64,000 nt of DNA, from the NCBI GenBank assembly GCA_040755055.1, contig JBFMBS010000006.1, positions 1 through 64,000 on the forward strand, given 5' to 3'. The stretch comes from DYJK01 sp040755055 (GTDB taxonomy: Bacteria > Bacteroidota > Ignavibacteria > Ignavibacteriales > Melioribacteraceae). Made by a program: the position numbers and the translations under genes. The notes below the pieces were generated by a model, which made no database searches, had not been told where the DNA came from, and saw only the letters and a program-made list of their open reading frames with translations. Positions within the stretch are counted from its first letter, which is position 1; the number at the start of each line of letters is the position of its first letter. Positions 1 to 8,301 of this stretch are shown here, piece by piece.

Positions 1-56
1 ATAGCGTTCTTAACAGATTTACTTTTAAGACGCTGTGCAACATTATTAACAATCAT
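1..56 (-). CDS. 5' end of an unidentified protein (runs off the window)
   Basis: Reading the minus strand from an ATG at 56-54, the frame stays open to the window edge for 18 codons (begins MIVNNVAQRLKSKSV). A strong Shine-Dalgarno GGAGG lies five bases upstream of this ATG (plus-strand CCTCC at 61-65), which is the main reason to believe it. The start faces away from the gene at 126, so the 69 bases between are a divergent promoter region. Too little is visible to assign a family; the peptide is short and basic. Confidence 0.5.
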   Translation of the reverse strand, partial: MIVNNVAQRLKSKSVKNA

Positions 57-125
57 GATACCTCCGAAAGAATTAGTTGTAAAATAACTCTTCTTCCTTT
101 AGGTATCATATGAGACTAACTATAA

Positions 126-941
126 ATGACAAAAAAAATCTTCTTATTGATATTTGGATTCTTCTCCGCTGCATCTTCAATTTCAGCCCAGGATGTTACT
201 TATGATAAAATTAAAAAGGAATACGAATCATTCGAGTATGAAAGAGTTATCCAGCTTTCAGGAAATTTTCTGAAACAAACCGGCCTAGAAAGTATAGTAA
301 AAATTGATGTTCATTTTATGAGAGCCATCTCGTTCTATTCGATTGCAGTTGAAGATTCGGCAATATCAAATTTTTTAGAAATATTAAAGATTAATAAAAA
401 TTACAACCCCGATCCCCAAAATGTTTCCCCAAAAATCATTTTATTGTTTAACCAGGTAAAGAGTGATTATCTTAAAAGTATAGAGCCGCCGCCGGTTGTA
501 AGCGATTCGCTCCGGCAAATACTAAACTCGCCCGAATATATTAGGGAACAGATGAAGATTTCCATAATTAAAAACATTGCTCTCCCCGGCCTTGGTCAAA
601 TTCATAAAGGTGATACTCCAAAGGGCTATATCCTTTCAGCCGCATCCGGCTTAAATCTGGCGGCGATGGTTTATTTCATAATAGACGCAAATAAAAAATC
701 CGATCTCTACCTAAACGAAACCGATGAGAATTTAATCCGGGAAAGGTATGACGATTATAATAGGGCATACAAAACAAGAAATATATTAATTGCATCCTAT
801 GCTTTAATTTGGGTTTACAGCCAGCTCGATTTACTGTTGTTCAACAATACGCCGAACGAATCTGAAGCAAGTATTCCCGACGAACTTGCCATGAACTTGC
901 AAAGAAATAATATTTGGCTTAGCTACAAGTTTAGGTTATAA
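126..941 (+). CDS. Secreted DUF5683-type protein
   Basis: 271 residues. The first ~21 residues are a Sec signal peptide ending in ISAQ. Residues ~25-125 are helical and TPR-like. From about residue 145 the sequence 'IKNIALPGLGQIHKGDTPKGY', followed by hydrophobic helices (ILSAASGLNLAAMVYFI and NILIASYALIWVYSQLDLLLF), fits the DUF5683 family, whose signature is a P-G-x-GQ motif ahead of two membrane helices. The family is common in Bacteroidota envelopes but has no assigned reaction; a membrane-anchored envelope role is inferred. The ATG at 126 is the only sensible start, although its ribosome site is weak. It is transcribed away from the partial gene at 1-56 and followed by a 386-bp gene-free region. 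Confidence 0.7.
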   Translation: MTKKIFLLIFGFFSAASSISAQDVTYDKIKKEYESFEYERVIQLSGNFLKQTGLESIVKIDVHFMRAISFYSIAVEDSAISNFLEILKINKNYNPDPQNVSPKIILLFNQVKSDYLKSIEPPPVVSDSLRQILNSPEYIREQMKISIIKNIALPGLGQIHKGDTPKGYILSAASGLNLAAMVYFIIDANKKSDLYLNETDENLIRERYDDYNRAYKTRNILIASYALIWVYSQLDLLLFNNTPNESEASIPDELAMNLQRNNIWLSYKFRL

Positions 942-1070
942 CCGCCGAATAATTTTCACTTAACACGAAAAATATTCGTCCTCGTTCGTATCAGTTTAAG
1001 TTCTCTATCAAGATTTCTTAGTTTTTTTATCAATTTCAACATCTTGTTGAACATAATTTCAAAAATCAAA

Positions 1071-1086
1071 TGGCATACGAATTGCC
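1071..1086 (+). promoter_or_regulatory. Candidate sigma-54 (-24/-12) promoter
   Basis: TGGCATACGAATTGCC matches the sigma-54 consensus TGGCACGNNNNTTGCW at the GG and GC dinucleotides with the obligatory 10-base spacing, and at TGGCA and TTGC. Mismatches are the C after TGGCA and the last base. Initiation would fall near 1097, only ~75 bases before a strong terminator. A sigma-54 activator is encoded at 6530-7912. Roughly one chance match of this quality could be expected in a window this size, so position is the main support. Confidence 0.4.
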
Positions 1087-1096
1087 TTCTTAATTA

Positions 1097-1173
1097 TACA
1101 CACACATATGGACTCCGTCCTTAAGATTGGCGAAGGGGAAAAAGTTTTTATGTTCCTTCGCCTTCTTTTTTTT
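1097..1173 (+). ncRNA. Candidate small RNA between sigma-54 site and terminator
   Basis: Between the sigma-54-like site and the terminator lies room for a transcript of about 75 nt. It contains a small 5' hairpin (GGAC at 1110-1113 with GTCC at 1117-1120) followed by the terminator hairpin. A frame from ATG 1108 (25 codons, MDSVLKIGEGEK...) has no ribosome site and overlaps the terminator, so a non-coding RNA is preferred. No known RNA family is recognised; the call rests on promoter-terminator geometry alone. Confidence 0.3.
1129..1173 (+). terminator. Rho-independent terminator
   Basis: Stem GGCGAAGG (1129-1136) with CCTTCGCC (1155-1162), 18-base loop, then TTCTTTTTTTT. It lies 188 bases after the stop at 941 and so may end that transcript or the candidate small RNA. 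Confidence 0.7.
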
Positions 1174-1251
1174 AAACAACCCTGAAAATTTTTGATATTC
1201 TGTTTGTGCCGGTAAAAATGTGACGAAGATTCTTAATCAGGGTATAATTAT

Positions 1252-1281
1252 TTGACAAGTTTTTAATTATAACAATAATTT
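1252..1281 (+). promoter_or_regulatory. Candidate TTGACA-type promoter for the STAS gene
   Basis: TTGACA at 1252-1257 followed after 17-18 bases by ATAATT/TAATTT. It is placed 47-75 bases before the ATG at 1328. Housekeeping promoter preferences of this lineage are not certain, so this is only a candidate. Confidence 0.3.
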
Positions 1282-1327
1282 ATATATTGACTCACAAGAA
1301 AAACGAAATACTGAAGTATATAGATAT

Positions 1328-1699
1328 ATGGAGTTTAAGTTAGAAAAATACGAAGACGTGGCTGTAATACACGTCTTTTTAAATAGGGCGACCCTGGCAA
1401 AGGCAGTAAAATTCAAAGAGTTTGTAACTGAAGTTATCAACGAAGGTACCAGCAAATTTGTTATTGATTTAAGCATTTGCGAATACCTGGATTCTACGTT
1501 TCTTGGTGCAATGGTAGCCCTTCTAAAAAAAGTCAACTCAATGAATGGTGATTTGCGGCTTGTTTATAATAAAGATATGCCTTCGCTCGTGTTTGTGATA
1601 ACCAGGATGGATAAAGTGTTCAAAATTTTTAACCAATTAGATGAGGCACTTGCAAGCTTTAACATTTCAGGGCAGAAGCCAACCCTTCAGTGGAAGTGA
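1328..1699 (+). CDS. STAS-domain protein (anti-sigma-factor antagonist type)
   Basis: 123 residues forming one STAS domain. The segment FVIDLSICEYLDSTFLGAMV (about residues 45-64) carries the D-S-T motif whose Ser/Thr is phosphorylated by a RsbW/SpoIIAB-type kinase in partner-switching systems. It is a paralogue of the STAS protein at 7942-8286 (shared VIDLS...DSTFLG...LKKV...GDLRLV pattern). No kinase of the RsbW type lies in the window. The role as a soluble switch protein releasing a sigma factor or enzyme is from family knowledge. The stop abuts the convergent U32 gene with no gap. No strong ribosome site is seen. Confidence 0.85.
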   Translation: MEFKLEKYEDVAVIHVFLNRATLAKAVKFKEFVTEVINEGTSKFVIDLSICEYLDSTFLGAMVALLKKVNSMNGDLRLVYNKDMPSLVFVITRMDKVFKIFNQLDEALASFNISGQKPTLQWK

Positions 1700-2929
1700 T
1701 TAATTTTCCGCTTCAATTATTTTGTAAACTTTATCAAACTCTCTAACTCTCTCGCTGCATTCAAATGTAACTTTTGAACCTTTGGAAGCAGATTCAATCT
1801 CTTTGTTATCAAGAACCATCTTATTGATATTTAGTTCAACTGTGCCCGTTGTGTTCCCGATGATGTAGATTGAATCGCCATTTATCAATGTGCCGGCATC
1901 GATGGATACATAAGCAATTTTATTTTTCCGGTAATAATTTAAAACTTTACCGATATATATTTTTCGTGTTGTAGCTTTGCTGCCGTAAATTTTTGCATAG
2001 CTTTCGCTGCCGGGCACACCTAAATAAAATCCCGGTGAAAATCCGCGGTTATAAACTTTGCTTAATTCATCAACCAACTCTGCCTTTATATCGTCAGTAA
2101 GTTTATTCTCAAAGTAAAGATCGATTGCTTTTCTATAAGCAGCAACTACTTTCAAAATATATTCGGGACTCCTTTTTCTTCCCTCAATTTTGAATGAATC
2201 AATACCGGATTCGATCAGCTTATCAATAAATTCAATTGTGCAAAGGTCCTTTGGAGACATTACATAATCGTCACCCAATATCAAAGAATAGCTTTCATCC
2301 TTATCTATTATTTCATATTCTCTACGGCATGGCTGAATGCATTCACCGCGGTTTGCACTTTTGTTGAAGATTTCATGACTCATAAAACATCTTCCGCTTA
2401 CCGCGATGCACATTGCACCATGTACAAAAGTCTCAATTTCCAATTTTGTTTTTTCTCGTATCTCTCGGATTTTATCTAATGTGCATTCTCGTGCAAGTAC
2501 AATTCTTTTAGCACCTAGATTTTCAAAAAATTTTGCCGAACCGGAATTTGATATCGATGCTTGTGTGCTGATACAGAAAGGTATAGAATATTCCTTACAC
2601 TTGTTTATCACTGAAAAATCCCAGCAGATGATCATATCAACGCCGGCATATTTAGCTTGACGTATTATTCGGTCTAAGTCTTCCAGTTCGTTTTCGAAGA
2701 CAATAGTGTTTAATGTAAGATGAACTTTTACGTTTTTATTTTTGCAATGTGAGACTATTTCGTTCAATTCGTTAATGCTGAAATTATCTGCCATTGCTCG
2801 CATATTAAGTTTTTCAACACCAAGATATACTGCGTTTGCACCGGCATTTATTGCAGAGTTCAGCATACTCCAATCACCGGCTGGAGCTAATAGTTCTGGT
2901 TTTTTTATTTTTGTTTTCATCGAGTTCAA
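1700..2929 (-). CDS. U32 family peptidase-like protein (TrhP/YegQ type)
   Basis: The N-terminus KKPELLAPAGDWSMLNSAIN followed by GANAVYLG is the U32 hallmark. The collagenase-like signature appears as 'ETFVHGAMCIAVSGRCFMSH', with the conserved cysteine cluster (GAMCIAVSGRC, GECIQPCRR) near residues 160-200. The C-terminal ~80 residues form the small beta-barrel typical of ~410-residue members. Bacterial relatives (TrhP, RlhA) take part in prephenate-dependent 5-hydroxyuridine formation in tRNA or hydroxylation of 23S rRNA rather than proteolysis, so an RNA-modification role is the likelier reading. An alternative start, MKTKIKK, is three codons in. It ends exactly where the STAS gene ends, tail to tail. 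Confidence 0.85.
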   Translation of the reverse strand: MNSMKTKIKKPELLAPAGDWSMLNSAINAGANAVYLGVEKLNMRAMADNFSINELNEIVSHCKNKNVKVHLTLNTIVFENELEDLDRIIRQAKYAGVDMIICWDFSVINKCKEYSIPFCISTQASISNSGSAKFFENLGAKRIVLARECTLDKIREIREKTKLEIETFVHGAMCIAVSGRCFMSHEIFNKSANRGECIQPCRREYEIIDKDESYSLILGDDYVMSPKDLCTIEFIDKLIESGIDSFKIEGRKRSPEYILKVVAAYRKAIDLYFENKLTDDIKAELVDELSKVYNRGFSPGFYLGVPGSESYAKIYGSKATTRKIYIGKVLNYYRKNKIAYVSIDAGTLINGDSIYIIGNTTGTVELNINKMVLDNKEIESASKGSKVTFECSERVREFDKVYKIIEAEN

Positions 2930-3040
2930 TAATAATATTGCAAACTTATCGATTATAATTCATTTCTGTATAACACAATTTAAAGTATTTGTGGAAAAGA
3001 CCGTTAGTGAAGTATTTTTACCGGGTAATTACGGAAAAAT

Positions 3041-4159
3041 ATGCCCAGGAATTTTTACCTAGCACTCATTGGAGTTAGTATAGGCGGTGTCGGTTTCGGA
3101 TTAATCACGCCGGTAACAGTACTTCTTTTAGAACAAAATAATGTTTCAAGTTATATCAACGGGCTGCTTACATTTTCTAACTGCCTCGGGGTTTTTCTAT
3201 TCTCTAAGTTTGCCGGAAGATTAATTGATAAATACAATGTAAAGAAAATATTGCTGGCCGGGCTATTTATCTGGATGCTTGGTGCGTATGGTCATATCTT
3301 TTGGTATAACTACTTCCTTTTATTCCCTATAAAATTTTTTATGGGCACCGGCGGAACGTTTGTTTTTGTTTCAACAGAAGTGATGATTAATTATTACAGC
3401 GATGAAACAAACCGCGGAAAAAATATTGGTTTATATGTGGTCTTGCTATCGGTTGGTATTGCCGTAGGAACATTATTAATCTGGACAATTGAAATTGCAA
3501 ATTGGATCCCATTTGTTATCGGCGGTTCTATTATGCTCATAGTTTTTTCGATTCAATCATTATTCCTGGAAGAAGTTAAAATTTCACACAACGGTCAACT
3601 TCCCAATAAAATGCCGATTAATAAAATGCCGTTGATTAGTTTACTGTCGGCTGCATTTTACGGATTGCTGGAATCTTCAATTGTAGTTGCGCTCCCGTTG
3701 TACGGCTTGCGAAACGGTTTTACTTCAAACGAAGTTTCTTTTATGCTGGCTTCATTTGTAATTGGCGGTATTGTTCTTTTATATATCATCGGAACGATCT
3801 CGGATAAATATGATCGCTATAAATTGTTATTGGCTATATCGCTTTTACTCGGTTTTATGCTTTTGATACCGGCATTAATTATAAGATTTGATTTGCTGGT
3901 GGCAATATTCTTTTTGATGGGAGGGATTGTGCCGGCATTTTATACGATCGGGTTGAATTACACTGTTGAAAAAGTTGACAAAGAGTTTATGGCACAAGCT
4001 AATGGTTATTATTTGATGATGTACGGTGCCGGTACATTAGCCGGACCGATTGCCGGTTCGTTTTTAATCGAAGTGGATAAACAATTGGGATACTGGCTTG
4101 CGGTTTCTTTGTTATCCGTTCTATTTTTCATGGTATTCCATATTAATAATAGAAAGTAA
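3041..4159 (+). CDS. MFS transporter
   Basis: 372 residues, almost entirely hydrophobic, with ~12 predicted membrane helices. The loop 2-3 motif of the major facilitator superfamily is seen as 'SKFAGRLIDKYNVKKI' (G-R-x-x-D-x-x-x-x-K/R), and a second copy in the C-terminal half is 'GTISDKYDRYKLLL'. The pseudo-two-fold layout and length are normal for the family. The substrate cannot be told; drug or sugar efflux-type members are closest in feel. The ATG at 3041 puts the first helix right at the N-terminus. It is divergent from the U32 gene. Confidence 0.85.
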   Translation: MPRNFYLALIGVSIGGVGFGLITPVTVLLLEQNNVSSYINGLLTFSNCLGVFLFSKFAGRLIDKYNVKKILLAGLFIWMLGAYGHIFWYNYFLLFPIKFFMGTGGTFVFVSTEVMINYYSDETNRGKNIGLYVVLLSVGIAVGTLLIWTIEIANWIPFVIGGSIMLIVFSIQSLFLEEVKISHNGQLPNKMPINKMPLISLLSAAFYGLLESSIVVALPLYGLRNGFTSNEVSFMLASFVIGGIVLLYIIGTISDKYDRYKLLLAISLLLGFMLLIPALIIRFDLLVAIFFLMGGIVPAFYTIGLNYTVEKVDKEFMAQANGYYLMMYGAGTLAGPIAGSFLIEVDKQLGYWLAVSLLSVLFFMVFHINNRK

Positions 4160-4227
4160 ATAAGAAAGTCCGGTTATATATTTACTCGATTGAATTTCTT
4201 ATTTTAATATTAGTATTCTATTGAGTA

Positions 4228-6519
4228 ATGATTCCTTTTATGAATGAAAGATTTGAAAAATTATTGGTAGATATCTCTGCTTTCTGCAAAAGCGATTCGG
4301 GTTATATATTTTCTAAAAACGGAAAGGAGATATTTATAATCTATAAATACGGAAATATTGATGCTTCATTAAAAGAATTAAAATTGATTAATTCACTTAT
4401 TACTTCTCCAAATAATACACTTACCGAGATAAAAAAATCAAAAGCATTTACCGAGCTATCGAAAAAATATGGTTACTCCTCGTTTTACCGGCAAGAATTG
4501 ACCGGGAAAGAGAAAATCAAATATTACCTGGTTTTATTTTCTACCGGAAAACTTCCCGATAGTAAAACTTTAAATTCCAAATTACAATCGTTACTCAAAT
4601 CAACTGCTGCGGATAAAGTTGCTGAAAAGGAAGATAGTTCTAAAAATAGAATTGAGGATTTGTTAAATCTAAATTTACCAATCCTTATTTCAGATAAAAC
4701 TTTGAACTTTGTAAAACCGAACCGGAAATTTGCCGAGTTGCTGGGAGTAAATAAAAACGAATTTACATCGGGCTTTCTTAAAGAATGCAAGTTTTTCGAC
4801 AAACAGAATAATCAGCTGCAACCGGAAAAGTTTCCCTTTGTTGTATCGGCATCACAAAAAGAAGTTGTTAATAATTTCAAGCTGAAATACCCGGTTGGTA
4901 AGAACGATAAATGGTTTACGGTTAATTCGGTACCAATTGAAGATAACGGGAAAGAGCTCGCATTAAGTTTTTTCTGCGATATAACAAAAGAAGTAGAATC
5001 TGAATTCGCATTCAAAGAGACCGTGGGCAACATTTCTTCAGTTCTCTACTCAACTAATTCCGATGGCTCGGAATATTATTTTGTTACCGATGCAGTACGC
5101 AACTTGTTTGGTTACTCACCGGAAGAAGTTTACAGTAATAAATTTTTACTGCTGCGTACAATAGAAGATGCGGATTTCAAAAAGTTTCGGGATTTCATAA
5201 ATAAACTACGCGAAGGGGAATCTTCGTTTGTAGATTATAAAATGCGTGACCGATTTGGCAAAGAACATTGGGTAAGACATTCGGGAATACCTATTATCCG
5301 CAACAACGAAGTTGTCCGCGTTGTGGGTATGATAAATGAAATTACCGATGAAAAAGTGATCCAGTTAAAATTGCAGACATCGGAAGAACGTTTTAGAATG
5401 CTGATTGATACAGCCGATGACCTAATTTTTATTTTAAATGGGTTCGGTTATTTCAGTTTGGTTAATGTAAACGGTGCAAAAGCTTTAGGTTATACCCCGG
5501 ATGAGATGATCGGGAAACATTTTCTTGAATTCATCGATAAAGAAGATGAACCGAAAATTGCAGAAGCGTTCAGTAAAATATTAAGCTCAAACCAGGTTAC
5601 AACCTTTGAAGCATCTTTTCTTGATAGATTTGATAAAGGAGTTACATTTGAAATACACGCCAAACCGCTCGTAAGCGATGGCGATGTTTCAGGTATGATT
5701 AGTATCGGCCGCAATATAACCGATAGAAAGTTAGACGAACAAAAAATACGCGATCTTAACACGAAGCTTGTTGAAGCCAACAGAATTATTTCGATAGAAC
5801 GCGAACGAGCAAGACACAAAATTTCTGTGCTGGAAGAATTGAACAAATTGAAGAATGATTTTATCTCGAATATATCGCATGAACTCCGTACGCCGCTTGC
5901 ATCCGTCGTTGGATTTGCCGAGACAATTGCATCGGATCCCGATTTACCGAAAGATACCGTGAAAGAATTCAGTGAAATAATTCTGAGCGAGGGAAAACGG
6001 CTTGCGAAATTAATAAATGATATCTTAGAATTTTCGAAACTGGAATCAGGCGAAGAAGAATTAAAAAAAGAAACCGTTCTTCTGCTGCACCTAATAAACG
6101 AAGTACTCGAAACTTTTTCAATTCAGTTCAATGAAAAGCAGCTGCATATTTCCAGGGAATTCCCCGAAGACGAAATAGTAATTAACGGTGATAAGGAGCG
6201 GCTCGGACAAGTGTTTAATAACCTGATATCAAATGCAGTCAAGTTTACGAATAAGGGCGGCAGAATTTCCGTTATGGTTCATGATTACGGCAAAGAAGTT
6301 GAAATAACCGTTACTGATACCGGCATTGGTATTCCGGAAAAAGAGGTTCCAAAACTGTTTCAAAAGTTTAGTAAAATTTATAGGCCCGGCGCACCGGTCA
6401 CCGGCGCCGGCTTGGGTTTGGCACGTGTAAAACAGATAGTTGAACTCCACAAAGGCGTTGTTCGTGTTAAGAGCGAAGAAGATAAGGGTTCAACTTTTAT
6501 TGTCCGTTTACCAAAATAA
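4228..6519 (+). CDS. Multi-PAS sensor histidine kinase
   Basis: 763 residues without a signal peptide or membrane helix, so a cytoplasmic sensor. Residues ~1-130 are an unassigned sensory region. Three PAS domains follow (about 150-255, 265-375, 385-500; the last has 'SEERFRMLIDTADDLIFIL'), then a coiled coil (500-545). The HisKA H-box is 'ISNISHELRTPLASVVGFAE' with phospho-acceptor His near residue 551. The ATPase domain shows the N-box NLISNAVKF, G1 DTGIGIPEKE and G2 GAGLGLARVK. Only 10 bases separate it from the sigma-54 response regulator, its obvious partner. A start at MNERFEK (four codons in) is also possible. Confidence 0.93.
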   Translation: MIPFMNERFEKLLVDISAFCKSDSGYIFSKNGKEIFIIYKYGNIDASLKELKLINSLITSPNNTLTEIKKSKAFTELSKKYGYSSFYRQELTGKEKIKYYLVLFSTGKLPDSKTLNSKLQSLLKSTAADKVAEKEDSSKNRIEDLLNLNLPILISDKTLNFVKPNRKFAELLGVNKNEFTSGFLKECKFFDKQNNQLQPEKFPFVVSASQKEVVNNFKLKYPVGKNDKWFTVNSVPIEDNGKELALSFFCDITKEVESEFAFKETVGNISSVLYSTNSDGSEYYFVTDAVRNLFGYSPEEVYSNKFLLLRTIEDADFKKFRDFINKLREGESSFVDYKMRDRFGKEHWVRHSGIPIIRNNEVVRVVGMINEITDEKVIQLKLQTSEERFRMLIDTADDLIFILNGFGYFSLVNVNGAKALGYTPDEMIGKHFLEFIDKEDEPKIAEAFSKILSSNQVTTFEASFLDRFDKGVTFEIHAKPLVSDGDVSGMISIGRNITDRKLDEQKIRDLNTKLVEANRIISIERERARHKISVLEELNKLKNDFISNISHELRTPLASVVGFAETIASDPDLPKDTVKEFSEIILSEGKRLAKLINDILEFSKLESGEEELKKETVLLLHLINEVLETFSIQFNEKQLHISREFPEDEIVINGDKERLGQVFNNLISNAVKFTNKGGRISVMVHDYGKEVEITVTDTGIGIPEKEVPKLFQKFSKIYRPGAPVTGAGLGLARVKQIVELHKGVVRVKSEEDKGSTFIVRLPK

Positions 6520-6529
6520 AGGGGTAGCA

Positions 6530-7912
6530 TTGGAAAAAACATTATTCATTATTGATGACGAAGAATCAATACTTAAAATGCTGACGCATTGGTGCCGTAA
6601 TCAATGGAGTTATAATGTAAAAACATTTACCAACGGGAACGATGCGTTAAATTCTTTATCGGATAACCCGGATCTCATTTTGCTCGATATAATGCTGCCG
6701 GATATTAATGGTAACGATGTGTTAAGATCAATTAAAATTAAAAATCCCCAGCTCCCGGTTATAATGCTTTCGGCACAAGGCAGTGTAGAAGTTGCATTGG
6801 AATCGATACGACTTGGAGCGTTCGATTATTTCCCGAAGCCGATCGATAAAAACCGGCTTGAACCGGCAATACGTAATGCCATTAAGAACTATGATCTTGA
6901 AAGAGAACTTGAAAAATTAAAAGAGAATCTTCAAAAAGAATTCAGCTTCGAGAATATAATTTCTGCCGATAAAAAAATGCAAGATGCTTTCCGGATGATA
7001 TCAAAAGTTTTAGACAATGATATTACCGTTCTTATTCAAGGGGAAAGCGGAACCGGTAAGGAACTTGTTGCACGAGCTATTCATTACAATGGCAAAAGGA
7101 AAAGTGCACCGTTTGTTGTTGTTAATTGTGCCTCGATACCAAGAGAACTTTTGGAAAGCGAACTCTTCGGTCACGAAAAAGGATCATTCACCGGTGCACA
7201 CCAGAGAAAAATCGGGAAGTTCGAACTTGCAAAAGGAGGCACAATTTTCTTGGATGAAATAGGTGAGATGGAAATGTCCCTCCAGGCAAAAATTTTAAGA
7301 GTTATCCAGTCGAAAGAATTTGAACGGATCGGCGGAAACGAAGTTATTAAAAGCGATGTGAGAATAATTTCTGCTACTAACCGCGATTTGAAAACTGCGG
7401 TTGAAAACAAACAGTTCCGCGAGGACCTATATTACAGATTAAGTTCATTCCCGATTTATATTCCCTCATTGCGCGAAAGGAAAGGCGATATAGTTGTTTT
7501 GATCGATCATTTTCTTAAGCAGTTTAACACCAAACTGGGCAAGAATATTAAGGGACTTACCAAGCAAGCACTTAAAATTATTTATGATTACGAATGGCCC
7601 GGGAATGTTCGTGAATTGGAAAATACTCTGGAAAGGTGCATAATTCTTTCCGATGGCGATTATGTAGAAGTGGATGTACTTCCTCCGAATATCGGCAATC
7701 AATTCAGCGGAACCTCTGCTTCTGTCAACGGTAAATTATTCGAGGATGATTCGCCGATAATACCGTTTGAAAGATTAAAAGAAGAAGCGATTAAGCACGC
7801 ATTAAAATCTACCGAAGGAAATATTGTAGAGGCGGCACGTAAATTAAAAATTGGTCGGGCTACCCTTTACCGGTTGATGGATAAATACAAGATCGAATCA
7901 GATAAAAAATAA
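6530..7912 (+). CDS. Sigma-54-dependent response regulator (NtrC family)
   Basis: The start is placed at TTG 6530, preceded by AGGGGT and 10 bases after the kinase stop; upstream in-frame codons overlap the kinase. This gives 460 residues. A receiver domain (1-120, phospho-acceptor Asp near 53 in LLDIMLPD) precedes an AAA+ domain with Walker A GESGTGKE (~171-178), the sigma-54 contact loop in its GSFTGA variant (~217), Walker B GGTIFLDEIGEM and arginine-finger region. The C-terminal Fis-type helix-turn-helix (VEAARKLKIGRATLYRLMDK) binds enhancer DNA. It activates RNA polymerase with sigma-54; a candidate target promoter is at 1071. It is in one operon with the kinase and likely the next two genes. 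Confidence 0.95.
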   Translation: MEKTLFIIDDEESILKMLTHWCRNQWSYNVKTFTNGNDALNSLSDNPDLILLDIMLPDINGNDVLRSIKIKNPQLPVIMLSAQGSVEVALESIRLGAFDYFPKPIDKNRLEPAIRNAIKNYDLERELEKLKENLQKEFSFENIISADKKMQDAFRMISKVLDNDITVLIQGESGTGKELVARAIHYNGKRKSAPFVVVNCASIPRELLESELFGHEKGSFTGAHQRKIGKFELAKGGTIFLDEIGEMEMSLQAKILRVIQSKEFERIGGNEVIKSDVRIISATNRDLKTAVENKQFREDLYYRLSSFPIYIPSLRERKGDIVVLIDHFLKQFNTKLGKNIKGLTKQALKIIYDYEWPGNVRELENTLERCIILSDGDYVEVDVLPPNIGNQFSGTSASVNGKLFEDDSPIIPFERLKEEAIKHALKSTEGNIVEAARKLKIGRATLYRLMDKYKIESDKK

Positions 7913-7941
7913 TTTGTTAAGAATAAAATGGAGATGATGCA

Positions 7942-8286
7942 ATGGGAATAATTGAAGAAGTGATAGACGATATTATAGTTGAAATTGTGAATATTGATAG
8001 AGCCACTTTAAGAGAAGCAGATCAATTAAAAAGTTCGATTAACGACAAAATTGATGCCGGCTACCGTAAGGTAATTATTGATTTATCGTCTGTAGATTTT
8101 ATCGATTCAACATTTCTTGGTGTTATAGTTAATACATTGAAAAAAGTTGCGGCACTTCGCGGTGATCTTAAACTTGTCGGCTTCCGACCGGCAGTACGCT
8201 CGATGTTTGAACTAACACGTCTTTTCCGTGTGTTCGAATCATTCGGCGATCTTCAAGATGCCATTAAAAGTTTTAATAAAAATTAA
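7942..8286 (+). CDS. STAS-domain protein (partner-switching antagonist)
   Basis: 114 residues, a single STAS domain with the phosphorylation motif in 'VIIDLSSVDFIDSTFLGVIV' (Ser near residue 54). It lies 29 bases after the sigma-54 regulator, with AGATGATGC before the ATG, and 15 bases before the receiver-PP2C gene, whose phosphatase domain is of the SpoIIE/RsbU class that dephosphorylates STAS proteins. The pair therefore looks like a substrate and its phosphatase. It is closely similar to the STAS protein at 1328-1699. The antagonistic kinase is not in the window. Confidence 0.9.
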   Translation: MGIIEEVIDDIIVEIVNIDRATLREADQLKSSINDKIDAGYRKVIIDLSSVDFIDSTFLGVIVNTLKKVAALRGDLKLVGFRPAVRSMFELTRLFRVFESFGDLQDAIKSFNKN

Positions 8287-8301
8287 ATATCCGGATTTTA
8301 A

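Larger units (their letters stand above)
942..1327. other. Gene-free region with regulatory signals
   Basis: 386 bases without a convincing gene. In order it holds an AT-rich stretch after the stop at 941, a sigma-54-like promoter at 1071-1086, a compact terminator at 1129-1173, and a TTGACA-type promoter candidate at 1252-1281 ahead of the STAS gene. A 25-codon frame from ATG 1108 runs through the terminator hairpin and is not regarded as coding. Confidence 0.6.

Noticed and set aside
1108..1185. 25-codon frame MDSVLKIGEGEK...
   Set aside because: No ribosome site and it runs through the terminator hairpin.
6440..6529. Earlier start of the sigma-54 regulator inside the kinase gene
   Set aside because: It would overlap the kinase by 80 bases without a ribosome site, whereas TTG 6530 has AGGGGT upstream and begins the receiver domain.
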